A program made the translations under genes and the position numbers. This document shows, in pieces, positions 7,551 through 14,231 of a stretch of DNA of 22,152 nucleotides. The stretch's first letter is position 1; the number at the start of each line of letters is the position of its first letter. The notes below the pieces were generated by a model. It searched no databases, had not been told where the DNA came from, and saw only the letters and a list, made by a program, of their open reading frames with translations. Origin of the DNA: an archaeon (lineage in GTDB: Archaea > Asgardarchaeota > Hermodarchaeia > Hermodarchaeales > Hermodarchaeaceae); NCBI GenBank assembly GCA_016550425.1, contig JABXGS010000136.1, positions 1 through 22,152 of the forward strand. Direction: 5' to 3'.

Positions 7551-8672
7551 CTAGGGAATCATCTTCGCTCCATAAACTACACTGCATGTCCCCTCCGCAG
7601 AGACCATACAGGGACCAATTGGATTTTGAGGTACACATTTCTTTCCAAAGAGAGGGCATTCTTCTGGTCGCAAAATCCCACGCAAGACTTCTCCACATTT
7701 GCACCCCGGAGGCATCTCATATTTTTGGGGTTCCAACTCGATTTCAAAGCGCGTTCGGACATCAAATGACATGTATTTTTCTCGTAAAGCTAGCCCGGAT
7801 TCGGGAATTATCCCAATTCCCCGCCAACGCGCATCTACAGGGACAAACACCTTTTCGATCATTTCACGGGCTCGAACATTTCCTTCGTAGGTCACAGCAC
7901 GGGTGTATTCGTTTTCCACTTCACTTCGACCATCTTCTAGCTGTTGAAGGAGCATCACTATCCCCAAGAGCACATCTAAGGGTTCAAACCCTGCAATAAC
8001 TTGAGGCACCTTCCATTTTTTGGAGATATGTTCATATCCTTGAACACCGATTATCACTGAAACGTGACCCGGAAGCAGAAATCCATGTAACCCAACCTCG
8101 CCTTGGTCCAGAAGAAATTCTTCAGCTGGAGGAATGAGACGATGACTTACTAAGACGCTGAAATTGCTTGGTGCATCTCCTAAAATTTCAGCAGCAGTGG
8201 GTGGGGTAGTCGTTTCAAAACCAATCGCAAAGTGTACCACCTCTTTTTCTGGATGCTCCTTTGCGGCGATAATCGCATCCATCATACTGTAAACAACTTG
8301 TACGTTGGCCCCTTTTCCTCGTGCTGCATTCAAGGAACCTAGGTCACCTGCTGGAACTCGCATCATATCGCCAAAAGTGGTTAACAACGCATTTGGTTGC
8401 TTAGCGACTGCTATGGCCAGTGCTACATCTTCTGGAGGACAGACACAAACTGGACACCCCGGACCTGCGATGAGTTCCACATTTTTTGGAAGCAAATCCC
8501 GTAAGCCAGAATGGGTGATGGTGTATTCATGGGTGCCACAAAGGTGCATGAACTTGAAGGTGCGGTTCTTCGTCAGTTCTTTGATTTTTTGAGCGGCTTT
8601 CATGGCAAGTTCGGGATCACGAAAGCCTTTCTGTAATTCTAAGGGGTCCATATTTGCAAAGCTTCCGACCAT
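7551..8672 (-). CDS. hypD: [NiFe] hydrogenase maturation protein HypD
   Basis: A 373-residue scaffold protein on which, with HypC, the Fe(CN)2CO group of [NiFe] hydrogenases is assembled. Signature motifs are present: MHLCGTHE (residues 42-49, with the conserved Cys45 and His), GPGCPVCVCP (70-79), GFETTTPP, and the C-terminal [4Fe-4S] region with GCKCGEVLRGILRPEECP and later cysteines. Length is usual for HypD. I start at ATG 8672, which has GGAGG 8 bases upstream; a TTG at 8687 in the same frame lies on the ribosome-binding site itself. hypC, hypE and hypF are not in the window. Its presence shows that the organism probably makes a [NiFe] hydrogenase, relevant to the hydrogenase-like NuoB further on. 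Confidence 0.96.
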   Translation of the reverse strand: MVGSFANMDPLELQKGFRDPELAMKAAQKIKELTKNRTFKFMHLCGTHEYTITHSGLRDLLPKNVELIAGPGCPVCVCPPEDVALAIAVAKQPNALLTTFGDMMRVPAGDLGSLNAARGKGANVQVVYSMMDAIIAAKEHPEKEVVHFAIGFETTTPPTAAEILGDAPSNFSVLVSHRLIPPAEEFLLDQGEVGLHGFLLPGHVSVIIGVQGYEHISKKWKVPQVIAGFEPLDVLLGIVMLLQQLEDGRSEVENEYTRAVTYEGNVRAREMIEKVFVPVDARWRGIGIIPESGLALREKYMSFDVRTRFEIELEPQKYEMPPGCKCGEVLRGILRPEECPLFGKKCVPQNPIGPCMVSAEGTCSVVYGAKMIP

Positions 8673-8727
8673 CAAAGAGTCCTCCAAACAAGGTTATTTC
8701 TCGAGGGTAGACATTCAGCTGGGATGC

Positions 8728-8733
8728 CATATA
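8728..8733 (-). promoter_or_regulatory. Probable TATA box for hypD
   Basis: On the minus strand this reads TATATG within AAAAAGGTATATGG, about 55 bases before the hypD ATG. Purines precede it, as a BRE would. Transcription would start near 8705, leaving a leader with the GGAGG site. Confidence 0.45.
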
Positions 8734-8788
8734 CCTTTTTCGCAGTTGCATCTTCATTGAGAGGTTGAATTTCCCGAACAGCTAAAAG

Positions 8789-8820
8789 CTTCTCGTGATT
8801 CAATGCCGAGAAGTGAATCA
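8789..8820 (+). promoter_or_regulatory. Two interleaved inverted repeats at the OsmC gene start
   Basis: Four 7-base blocks lie in the order A-B-(4 bases)-A'-B': CTTCTCG (8789-8795), TGATTCA (8796-8802), CGAGAAG (8807-8813), TGAATCA (8814-8820). A' is the exact reverse complement of A, and B' of B. The GTGA ribosome-binding site of the OsmC gene spans the A'/B' junction. As DNA these are two overlapping dyads centred 7 bases apart, fitting an operator. As RNA the two hairpins exclude each other, and either would hide the ribosome-binding site. Confidence 0.6.
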
Positions 8821-8822
8821 TC

Positions 8823-9275
8823 TTGAGTGACAAAAAACCTGAATCCTATGAATTTAACGCAGAGGTCGTATGGACTGGAGGAAAAGAAGGAACCATTTCA
8901 TTGGAGGGAAAATCTGATCTCCCGCTTTCTTCACCTATTTATTGGGAAGGAGAACCCGACGCCTATTCCCCCCATGATCTCTTCATGTGTGCAGTAACAG
9001 GTTGTTACATCACCACTTTTGCCAGTATGATGCAACGAATGAAGCAGCCCCTCCAGGCTCATCAGGTTTCGGGCCGAGGGGTCCTCCAGAAGCACCCAGA
9101 AGGGGGTTGGCAATTCTCCGACATTTACATCTCTATGAAGATTACCGTACCCAAAGAGGCAGTGCTTAATCAAGTTAAACGTGCTGTTTCCCTAACCGAA
9201 AAGTACTGTCATATCACCCGTTCCATTGCGTGTGAAGTTCATCTTGAACCGAACATTATCCAGCTTGATGAATAA
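8823..9275 (+). CDS. OsmC/Ohr-family peroxiredoxin-like protein
   Basis: A 150-residue protein of the OsmC family, dimeric thiol peroxidases that reduce organic hydroperoxides. Both active-site cysteines appear to be present: C61 in MCAVTGCYITTF at the start of the central helix, and C129 in EKYCHITRSI; C56 is extra. The segment SPHDLFMCAVTGC corresponds to the family's SPxELLLxALxxC. The usual beta-rich N-terminal part (YEFNAEVVWTGG) is intact. It starts at TTG with GTGA 6 bases upstream, inside the interleaved inverted repeats described separately. Other OsmC-fold proteins have non-peroxidase roles, so the substrate is inferred. It is divergent from hypD and is followed after 85 bases by the F420 oxidoreductase. 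Confidence 0.88.
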   Translation: MSDKKPESYEFNAEVVWTGGKEGTISLEGKSDLPLSSPIYWEGEPDAYSPHDLFMCAVTGCYITTFASMMQRMKQPLQAHQVSGRGVLQKHPEGGWQFSDIYISMKITVPKEAVLNQVKRAVSLTEKYCHITRSIACEVHLEPNIIQLDE

Positions 9276-9360
9276 TTTACTACCCCTTGGTACGTATTGC
9301 CTGGCAAGTTTAAGTAGGCGGACATCCATTTTTGATTACAAACCGGGTATTCGAAGATGG

Positions 9361-10404
9361 ATGATTCAATTGAGCAAGGAAAAACTTGGATTTGAGCATT
9401 TAAGAACGAATGTGATAGATGCTGGAAAATGCTGTAGTTGTGGTGGCTGTGAAGCAGCTTGTCCAATCGGTGCGATTGAACTTCAGGACCTACGACCTAC
9501 GCTTGTAAAGGATTGTACTAAATGTGAGTTTTGCTGGAAGTCCTGTCCACGGATGATTGATGATTACGCTCCACTTTATCCCCAAGTCTTTGGTGAAGAT
9601 GTCAAGCGTGATCCAGCTCTTGGTGTGTATCGCCAAGCCTATGCTCTTCGAAACGCTGATGAATCGGTTCGAAAACGTGCACAGGACGGTGGAGTAGTTA
9701 CCGCAATTTTACTGCATCTACTAGACGCAGGAGTGATTGAAGGTGCTGTCATCTCAGGTATCGATTCGAATGAACCCTGGAAGCCAAAACCGATGGTAGC
9801 GACCACACATGACGAAATTATCTCCGCCACCAAATCCAGGTATACACGGTCCCCGAATCTAGTTGCACTAAAAGAAGCATTGAAAGAACGGAAGCTCAAA
9901 CAGATTGCTGTCGTTGGAACTCCTTGTCACATTCAGGCCATCCAACGAATGCGGTTGGCACCCTTGAAGAAAGTGGATCGGTCGGTCGTGATGACAATTG
10001 GTCTCTTTTGTAGTGAGACCTTCAAGTTCAAAGAACTAATGGAAGACAAGATTGCGAGTGAACTTGGTGTACCGTTGGAGAATCTTCGGAAACTCGATAT
10101 TAAGGGCAAACTCCTAGTTTTTCCCCGCGGGGCAAAAGAATCCCTTACGATTCCGTTGAGCGAAGCCCGGGAGTGGATTGATCCCGGATGTCACGAATGC
10201 AAAGACTTCGCCTCTGAGTTTGCAGATATTTCCGTTGGTGGGGCAGGTACACCAGGGAAATGGTCCTCAGTTCTTGCTCGCAGTGAGAGAGGACAAGCTG
10301 TTATTGACGAAATGATTTCTGCTGGAATATTCCTGCATGAGGAGTTATCCGAAGATGGGCTAGAACGTCTTCGTAAGATTGCTGCTCCTAAAATCAAATC
10401 TTAG
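9361..10404 (+). CDS. frhB: F420-dependent oxidoreductase, FrhB/FpoF family, with two N-terminal 4Fe-4S motifs
   Basis: A 347-residue flavo-iron-sulfur protein. An N-terminal ferredoxin-like part has two cluster motifs, C-x2-C-x2-C-x3-C with CSCGGCEAACP (about 25-35) and CTKCEFCWKSCP (about 52-63). It is followed by the FrhB N and C domains: AQDGGVVTAILLHLLD, VVGTPCHIQAIQRMR, IGLFCSETF, and CHECKDFASEFADISVGG. Members bind FAD and F420 and exchange electrons with hydrogenases, Fpo/Fqo complexes, heterodisulfide reductases or other partners. The ferredoxin-plus-FrhB layout and the length resemble FpoF, the F420H2-input subunit of Fpo. Adjacent mtd and nearby nuo genes suggest that role, but FrhB paralogs are many. 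The frame is open upstream into the OsmC gene; ATG 9361 is chosen because upstream residues look unrelated, yet no strong ribosome-binding site is visible. Confidence 0.88.
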   Translation: MIQLSKEKLGFEHLRTNVIDAGKCCSCGGCEAACPIGAIELQDLRPTLVKDCTKCEFCWKSCPRMIDDYAPLYPQVFGEDVKRDPALGVYRQAYALRNADESVRKRAQDGGVVTAILLHLLDAGVIEGAVISGIDSNEPWKPKPMVATTHDEIISATKSRYTRSPNLVALKEALKERKLKQIAVVGTPCHIQAIQRMRLAPLKKVDRSVVMTIGLFCSETFKFKELMEDKIASELGVPLENLRKLDIKGKLLVFPRGAKESLTIPLSEAREWIDPGCHECKDFASEFADISVGGAGTPGKWSSVLARSERGQAVIDEMISAGIFLHEELSEDGLERLRKIAAPKIKS

Positions 10405-10434
10405 AACTCTACCTAAGGTTAGCGTATTTTCTCT

Positions 10435-10450
10435 AAAAGTAAACACTTTT
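10435..10450 (+). terminator. Small hairpin after the FrhB-like gene
   Basis: AAAAGT and ACTTTT (6-base arms) are separated by AAAC in the 111-base gap between the FrhB-like gene and mtd, 30 bases after the stop. It may be a weak terminator or processing site. It is AT-only except for one pair, so it may also be chance. The remaining gap shows only the GGTGGT site before mtd. Confidence 0.3.
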
Positions 10451-10515
10451 GACACTAGAGCACACCACAAACTTCTAGTTTTCCTACTAATAATGAAATG
10501 GTTGGTGGTTAAACA

Positions 10516-11361
10516 ATGAGTTCTCCATTCCTCCTTGGTGTGTTGAAACTGGGTAATATCGGAACATCGCCCTTGCTAGAACTCCTCTTTGATGAAAGAG
10601 CAGAGCGTGAAGACTTTGCGGTTGTTTTAATTGGCTCTGGAGCCAAGATGGACGAAGCTGCTGCAGAACGAAGCGCAAAACTGCTCATTGAACAAAAACC
10701 GCACCTGGTACTTATTCCCAGTCCAAATGCTGCGCTTAAAGGTCCTGCGAAGGCTCGTGAACTCGTCAAAGAAGCTGGAATCCCGGTTATCCTTCTCTCG
10801 GATCTGTTACCAAAAGATCAACGGGAGTCACTTACTGAAGCTGGATTTGGCTACATTCTACTTCCTGCTGACTCTATGATTGGGGCACGCAGGGAATTCT
10901 TAGATCCCACTGAGATGGTGCTCTTCAATGTAGATGTCATTCGAGTACTTGCTGCAACAGGGGCACTACGGCGAGTTCAACTCGCTTTGGATGAGGTTAT
11001 TGCTAGTATTGCCAATGGAAAAACTCCTAAGCTCCCTGCCTTGGTCGTGAATGCCGCAAAAGCTGTTAGTGCTGGCCAGTTCACCAATCCCTATGCTAAG
11101 GTGAAAGCACGAGCTGCGTACGAAATCGCCGAAGCGGTTGCTGCAATCAATGTCAAAGGCTGCTTCAAACAAAAAGAACACGAAAAATACATTCCTACTG
11201 TTGCCAGTGCCCACGAAATGATGCGGACTGCAGCGCGTTTAGCAGATGAGGCCCGTGAAATCGAAAAATATGGCGACACTCTCTACCGCTCCCCTCACTT
11301 CAATGATGGATCAATAGGAACCCTCACGAAACTCGGTATCAAACCAGCGAAATCTAGTTGA
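10516..11361 (+). CDS. mtd: F420-dependent methylenetetrahydromethanopterin dehydrogenase
   Basis: A 281-residue enzyme that reversibly oxidises methylene-H4MPT to methenyl-H4MPT with F420. Family hallmarks are the N-terminal KLGNIGTSPLLELLFDERAE (11-30), the phosphate-type loop VLIGSGAKM (37-45), DPTEMVLFNVDVIRVLAATG (130-149), NPYAKVKARAAYEIAE (191-206), and the C-terminal SAHEMMRTAARLADEAREIEK (231-251) and DTLYRSPHF (254-262). Length is usual. The ATG has GGTGGT 6 bases upstream. Mtd occurs in methanogens, Archaeoglobus and other archaea with the H4MPT branch, so the organism uses H4MPT and F420. Together with the preceding FrhB-like gene it forms an F420 module. It converges on nuoC. Confidence 0.96.
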   Translation: MSSPFLLGVLKLGNIGTSPLLELLFDERAEREDFAVVLIGSGAKMDEAAAERSAKLLIEQKPHLVLIPSPNAALKGPAKARELVKEAGIPVILLSDLLPKDQRESLTEAGFGYILLPADSMIGARREFLDPTEMVLFNVDVIRVLAATGALRRVQLALDEVIASIANGKTPKLPALVVNAAKAVSAGQFTNPYAKVKARAAYEIAEAVAAINVKGCFKQKEHEKYIPTVASAHEMMRTAARLADEAREIEKYGDTLYRSPHFNDGSIGTLTKLGIKPAKSS

Positions 11362-11413
11362 CCTGTAAAGTCCTTAGTTTCACTGCCAATTTGGAGATAA
11401 AAGCAAATGACTC

Positions 11414-11435
11414 GGGATAGGCAGACGCCTATTCC
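11414..11435 (+). terminator. Hairpin between convergent mtd and nuoC
   Basis: GGGATAGGC (11414-11422), a 4-base loop AGAC, then GCCTATTCC (11427-11435) make a nine-pair stem with one G-U pair in the plus-strand RNA. It covers the nuoC stop. No T-run follows on the plus strand; on the minus strand a moderately T-rich stretch follows. It may end either transcript. Confidence 0.4.
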
Positions 11436-11926
11436 TTGGGCTTATCTAGCCGGGGGGATTCCCAATCCTTTCGAAGTGGATAAACATCCTTTGGCCAATC
11501 CTCGGGAAGGATTAGGCGTTTCAGATTCGGGTGTCCTTTGAATTTGATGCCCAAAAGATCGTGTACTTCGCGTTCATACAAAGTTGCTCCGGGAATAAGG
11601 GGCGTAATGGAGTCAACTTCGGGATGTGAGGTGGGGACTTGGATATGTAAACTTACTGAAACAGATTTGACTTCGAAATGATAGATCACTGCAAGTTCTC
11701 CGCGCAGATCCATGCCTGTGATTGTGGAAAGATGGTATAACCCCCATTCCTGTTTCATGAATTCAACGGCTTTTCTAACGGCTTCAGCTTTCACGGTGAC
11801 ATAGATACTATGTTCACGTAAGAACTCGGTTGAAATGAAATCATCGCCCATGGCTTTCTCGATTTCTTTCATCATTTCAGCTTCTTTTTTAGTGGGCTTT
11901 TTCGGGGGTTTCTCTTCTTGTGCCAT
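11429..11926 (-). CDS. nuoC: NuoC/FpoC-like 30 kDa subunit of a complex I-related enzyme
   Basis: A 165-residue peripheral-arm protein. The family signature is near the C-terminus: YEREVHDLLGIKFKGHPNLK (117-136), followed by LILPEDWP and YPLRKDW. In complex I and group 4 hydrogenases this subunit packs against NuoB and NuoD in the connecting region and carries no cofactor. The N-terminus has a charged lysine/proline-rich stretch (residues 4-20), unusual for a short NuoC and probably disordered. The start is ATG with GGAGG 9 bases upstream. It is the last gene of nuoA-B-C on the minus strand; nuoD, which usually follows, is replaced by the convergent mtd gene. Confidence 0.92.
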   Translation of the reverse strand: MAQEEKPPKKPTKKEAEMMKEIEKAMGDDFISTEFLREHSIYVTVKAEAVRKAVEFMKQEWGLYHLSTITGMDLRGELAVIYHFEVKSVSVSLHIQVPTSHPEVDSITPLIPGATLYEREVHDLLGIKFKGHPNLKRLILPEDWPKDVYPLRKDWESPRLDKPKE

Positions 11927-11958
11927 AACTCGTTTCCTCCATTAATTTAGTAAAAATC

Positions 11959-12393
11959 TCATGAGCCAGCTAATTTCCCAAGTAACGCCGCGACGCCATA
12001 GATGATTGCTTCTGGTTTTGGTGGGCATCCGGGTATCCATGCATCCACTGGGATGACATCCTCTAACCCACCAGAAACGTTGTAACACTGTCGAAAAACA
12101 CCGCCTGACATCGTGCAGGCACCAATACCGACAACAAATTTGGGATCTGGAGTTTGATTATAGATTCTTAGAAACCGTTGGGCTACTTGCTTGGTGATTG
12201 GGCCACTACAAAGAAGTACATCAGCATGTCGAGGACTTCCTTTAAGTAGGACGCCAAATCTTTCCAAGTCGTACCGAGGAGTCAGCGCATCAAGGATTTC
12301 AATATCGCAGCCATTGCATCCGCCACTGTTTAGGTGAAGCACCCAGGGCGACTTGATGCGTGCCCATGTTACAATTTTGTCAACGATACCCAT
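11959..12393 (-). CDS. nuoB: NuoB-like small subunit with group 4 [NiFe] hydrogenase-type cluster motif
   Basis: A 144-residue protein that holds the proximal [4Fe-4S] cluster next to the catalytic large subunit. Ligands are C26-x2-C29 (GGCNGCDIE), C93 (GIGACTMSGG) and C123 (PGCPPKPE). Complex I, Fpo and Fqo have adjacent cysteines (CCxxE) at the first site. The CNGCDIE form, together with TPRYDLERFG and KGSPRHADVLLCSGPITKQ, is the form I know from membrane-bound hydrogenases such as MbhJ or EchC. The gene neighbourhood, with NuoA, NuoC and full NuoL/M/N, looks like complex I. I therefore call it NuoB-like but hydrogenase-type. GAGGT lies 7 bases before the ATG. It is 19 bases from nuoA and 32 from nuoC. 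Confidence 0.93.
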   Translation of the reverse strand: MGIVDKIVTWARIKSPWVLHLNSGGCNGCDIEILDALTPRYDLERFGVLLKGSPRHADVLLCSGPITKQVAQRFLRIYNQTPDPKFVVGIGACTMSGGVFRQCYNVSGGLEDVIPVDAWIPGCPPKPEAIIYGVAALLGKLAGS

Positions 12394-12412
12394 TGTGTTT
12401 ACCTCATTTCAG

Positions 12413-12760
12413 TTATTTTCGCAGAATAAGAATCGCGAGGAATGCGACTCCCAGAAACATGATTGGAACCCATCCGAGAACGCCCATTGCTGTCGCTAGC
12501 ACAAATGCCACGATATCAAAGATCGTGAAATAGACGGCATAACGAAGAAGCTGGGTGTGAAATTGAGCCTTCGACGGCGCGAGATCCTCACCACACGCGT
12601 ACGTGGTCAACTTTTCCTTCGTGGGATTATGGGGGGCAATACGTTTGCCTATCCAATAAAGGAGAAGGATAATGATTAGAATGACGCCGAATGCGGCTAG
12701 AAACCAGCCAACATTACTGATGTTATTTAGCCAGCTGAAATACGGATCAACCTGCATCAT
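12413..12760 (-). CDS. nuoA: NuoA-like membrane subunit
   Basis: A 115-residue protein with three transmembrane helices, about residues 18-38, 73-93 and 96-112. The loop between helices 1 and 2 carries YACGEDLAP (54-62), matching the conserved cysteine loop of NuoA that lies at the quinone cavity in complex I. Helix 2 has YFTIFDIVAFVLATA: the conserved Asp is kept (D82) but the Glu two residues later in complex I (FD-hydrophobic-E) is Val. NuoA is usually absent from Ech, Mbh and formate hydrogenlyases, so it links this complex to the complex I side. The first of two adjacent ATGs has GGTGA 6 bases upstream. First gene of the minus-strand operon. Confidence 0.88.
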   Translation of the reverse strand: MMQVDPYFSWLNNISNVGWFLAAFGVILIIILLLYWIGKRIAPHNPTKEKLTTYACGEDLAPSKAQFHTQLLRYAVYFTIFDIVAFVLATAMGVLGWVPIMFLGVAFLAILILRK

Positions 12761-12814
12761 TTGGGTTCACCACAGGTTCTATGGCTCGTTTGCAGTTTCA
12801 AGGGTTGGGCTTTG

Positions 12815-12822
12815 TATAAAAG
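12815..12822 (-). promoter_or_regulatory. TATA box for nuoABC
   Basis: On the minus strand this reads CTTTTATAC, a good archaeal TATA box, 55 bases before the nuoA start. Transcription would begin near 12790 and the leader would carry the GGTGA site. The gap 12761-12947 contains nothing else that I recognise. Confidence 0.55.
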
Positions 12823-12947
12823 GCTTGCTCCCGCAGGAACTTTTTCTTTCCTCAGATAATCAGTACTTCACGAAAGTGAGAAATCTAGTTAATGTTCAAC
12901 TCAGCTAAAGAAGGCAAAAACTAATTTAACCCTCTTTCGTAAGCCGA

Positions 12948-13115
12948 CTAGTCACTAATTTCAATTCGAACTTTTTCAGTGCCCTTTGGTTTGGGGGCTC
13001 TTAAGGTTGAGAGAATTGCAAGAATCACACTCTGGAAGAGCTTGTCAACATACTCATTCATTCCAATTTCACGACCAAATACAATGAGGGTAGTTTTTCT
13101 TTCATCTGGAGTCAT
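12948..13115 (-). CDS. Small 55-residue protein translationally coupled to mobB
   Basis: A short gene starting MTPDERKTTLIVFGREIGMN and ending in a basic stretch (RAPKPKGTEKVRIEISD). Its ATG overlaps the mobB stop (ATGA), and GGTGA lies 6 bases upstream inside the end of mobB, so the start is as well supported as any in the window. The central part (EYVDKLFQSVILAILSTL) forms an amphipathic or weakly hydrophobic helix. There are no cysteines. I do not recognise the family. Coupling to mobB suggests a role with MobB or in molybdenum/tungsten cofactor handling, or a regulatory role for the neighbouring operons. Confidence 0.7.
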   Translation of the reverse strand: MTPDERKTTLIVFGREIGMNEYVDKLFQSVILAILSTLRAPKPKGTEKVRIEISD

Positions 13116-13669
13116 TCATCGTCACCTATTGGTGTTGTTGGATTAGTGAGAAGCCACTTATCAATTGCTTCCAACAGGAAGGGGAATTCCTCAGGGATAC
13201 GAATCACCGAAGAAAGCTCTGGGTCCAAGCTGCACTGTCCAAGAATCGGACTAACAGTTTCTGCTTGGAATTCCGCAATCTCTTCAAGACTTCGAACACA
13301 GATAACTTTAGCAACATCGGGACTTTTCTGGGTCCAAAACCGAAAGCCTTCCAGAACAATAACATCTGACGGGATCGCTGTTTGACCATAACCTAACAAT
13401 TGATTGAGATTAGTGATTGGCTGTTGAAGTAGGAGGGCTGTGGATGCTTCACTATGAAGAACGGTTGCCACAGCTCCTGCCTCAAGATGGCGATGCGAGT
13501 CAGTTCCCGGTGAATCCAAAGAAAAGTCAGGTTCGCCAACATGTTTCGCGCTGAACACTCGGCGCCCCTGCGCCACAAGATGGCTAATGATGCTTGTGGT
13601 TACAGTGGTTTTACCTGAATCTTTGTAACCAAATATGGAAATGGTTGGAGGTAATGAAACGGTTAGCAA
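13112..13669 (-). CDS. mobB: MobB, molybdopterin-guanine dinucleotide synthesis adaptor GTPase-like protein
   Basis: A 185-residue P-loop protein. The Walker A motif is GYKDSGKTT (14-22), followed by the MobB-specific SAKHVGEPDFSLDSPGTDSHR (about 40-60; H43, D52, GTDS) and AGA (64-66). DVIVLEGFRFW corresponds to the Walker B region (D-x-x-hydrophobic-x-EG). MobB binds GTP and assists MobA in attaching nucleotide to molybdopterin. In an organism with AOR it may serve molybdenum or tungsten pyranopterin enzymes. The start is TTG at 13669 with GGGAGG almost touching it, which is closer than usual; an in-frame stop lies seven codons upstream, leaving no better start. Divergent from nuoJ. Confidence 0.92.
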   Translation of the reverse strand: MLTVSLPPTISIFGYKDSGKTTVTTSIISHLVAQGRRVFSAKHVGEPDFSLDSPGTDSHRHLEAGAVATVLHSEASTALLLQQPITNLNQLLGYGQTAIPSDVIVLEGFRFWTQKSPDVAKVICVRSLEEIAEFQAETVSPILGQCSLDPELSSVIRIPEEFPFLLEAIDKWLLTNPTTPIGDDE

Positions 13670-13793
13670 TCCTCCCTGAGGTGGGCTTCAGAAGATAGAT
13701 GGGACCCTCCACTCGTATAATTTTTTTCATTAAATTAGAGTGCAAAGGACTAGAAACGACTTAGCCCAATAAAAGTTCAAACTTGTAGTCACA

Positions 13794-13801
13794 CTTTTAA
13801 G
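13794..13801 (+). promoter_or_regulatory. Possible TATA box for the nuoJ-N operon
   Basis: CTTTTAAG lies about 65 bases before the nuoJ ATG at 13860. Transcription would begin near 13825. The gap 13670-13859 is AT-rich and has no gene in it; ATAATTTTTTT near 13716-13726 is another candidate for a divergent mobB promoter. Confidence 0.4.
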
Positions 13802-13859
13802 CAGAACACAGCAAAAAGCGGGTCTAAGTACCTCAGTCACCGTGACGGAGAGTCCAACG

Positions 13860-14231
13860 ATGTCATTATCACGGACCGTTGTCGTTGGCCTATTAGGCCT
13901 GATACTTCTAAGTGTAATTATGCTGTTACTTTTTGCCCTCGACTTTTTCATCGCAGGGCTGCATCTGAGCATGTATGCCGTATACATCCTCATCATTATG
14001 ACCGCTATCTTTGCTATCCTAGCCATCGAAGATAAAGACCTACTCCACGCTGCCCTCTACCTAGCAGGCTCAGCGGTCACCTTAGCCCTTCTCTACCTAG
14101 TGCTATTCGCTATTTGGGTAGCCTTCTTCCAACTGGCAGTATATGCGGGTGCTGTTTCAGTGCTTATCATCTCCGGCATTTCGCTAACGACGCGTCGTGG
14201 GACTGGGGAAGTTACAGAGGAGGACGTCTGA
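13860..14231 (+). CDS. nuoJ: NuoJ-like subunit, N-terminal piece (split NuoJ)
   Basis: A 123-residue membrane protein with four hydrophobic segments. It matches the first part of NuoJ: AIEDKDLLHAALYLAGSAVT, then a helix ending QLAVYAGAVSVLIISGIS, the conserved Y-x-G-A-hydrophobic-x-V-L helix with the pi-bulge region of complex I. The protein ends with a charged tail, and the C-terminal NuoJ part is encoded by the next gene. A split NuoJ is known in archaeal Fpo and haloarchaeal Nuo. The frame has an earlier GTG at 13842 but no ribosome-binding site there; ATG 13860 has GGAG 9 bases upstream. The stop overlaps the next ATG (TGATG). Confidence 0.85.
   Translation: MSLSRTVVVGLLGLILLSVIMLLLFALDFFIAGLHLSMYAVYILIIMTAIFAILAIEDKDLLHAALYLAGSAVTLALLYLVLFAIWVAFFQLAVYAGAVSVLIISGISLTTRRGTGEVTEEDV

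Noticed and set aside
7586..7999. 137-codon open frame on the plus strand
   Set aside because: It lies fully opposite hypD, whose conserved motifs fix the coding strand; the product has no protein-like pattern.
9226..9360. Earlier start for the FrhB-like gene, overlapping the OsmC gene
   Set aside because: The 45 extra residues resemble no FrhB N-terminus and would overlap the OsmC coding end by 50 bases in another frame.
9639..9899. 86-codon minus-strand frame inside the FrhB-like gene
   Set aside because: Antisense to a well-conserved gene and serine-rich low-quality product; a shadow frame.
10509..10769. 86-codon minus-strand frame opposite mtd
   Set aside because: Entirely antisense to the conserved N-terminus of Mtd, with Ser/Ala-rich composition typical of a shadow.
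12841..12900. Hairpin TCAC-GAAA-GTGA in the nuoA upstream gap
   Set aside because: Only four pairs; too short to call despite the GNRA-like loop.
13842..13859. GTG start six codons upstream of nuoJ ATG
   Set aside because: No ribosome-binding site before it; GGAG sits between the two starts and serves the ATG.
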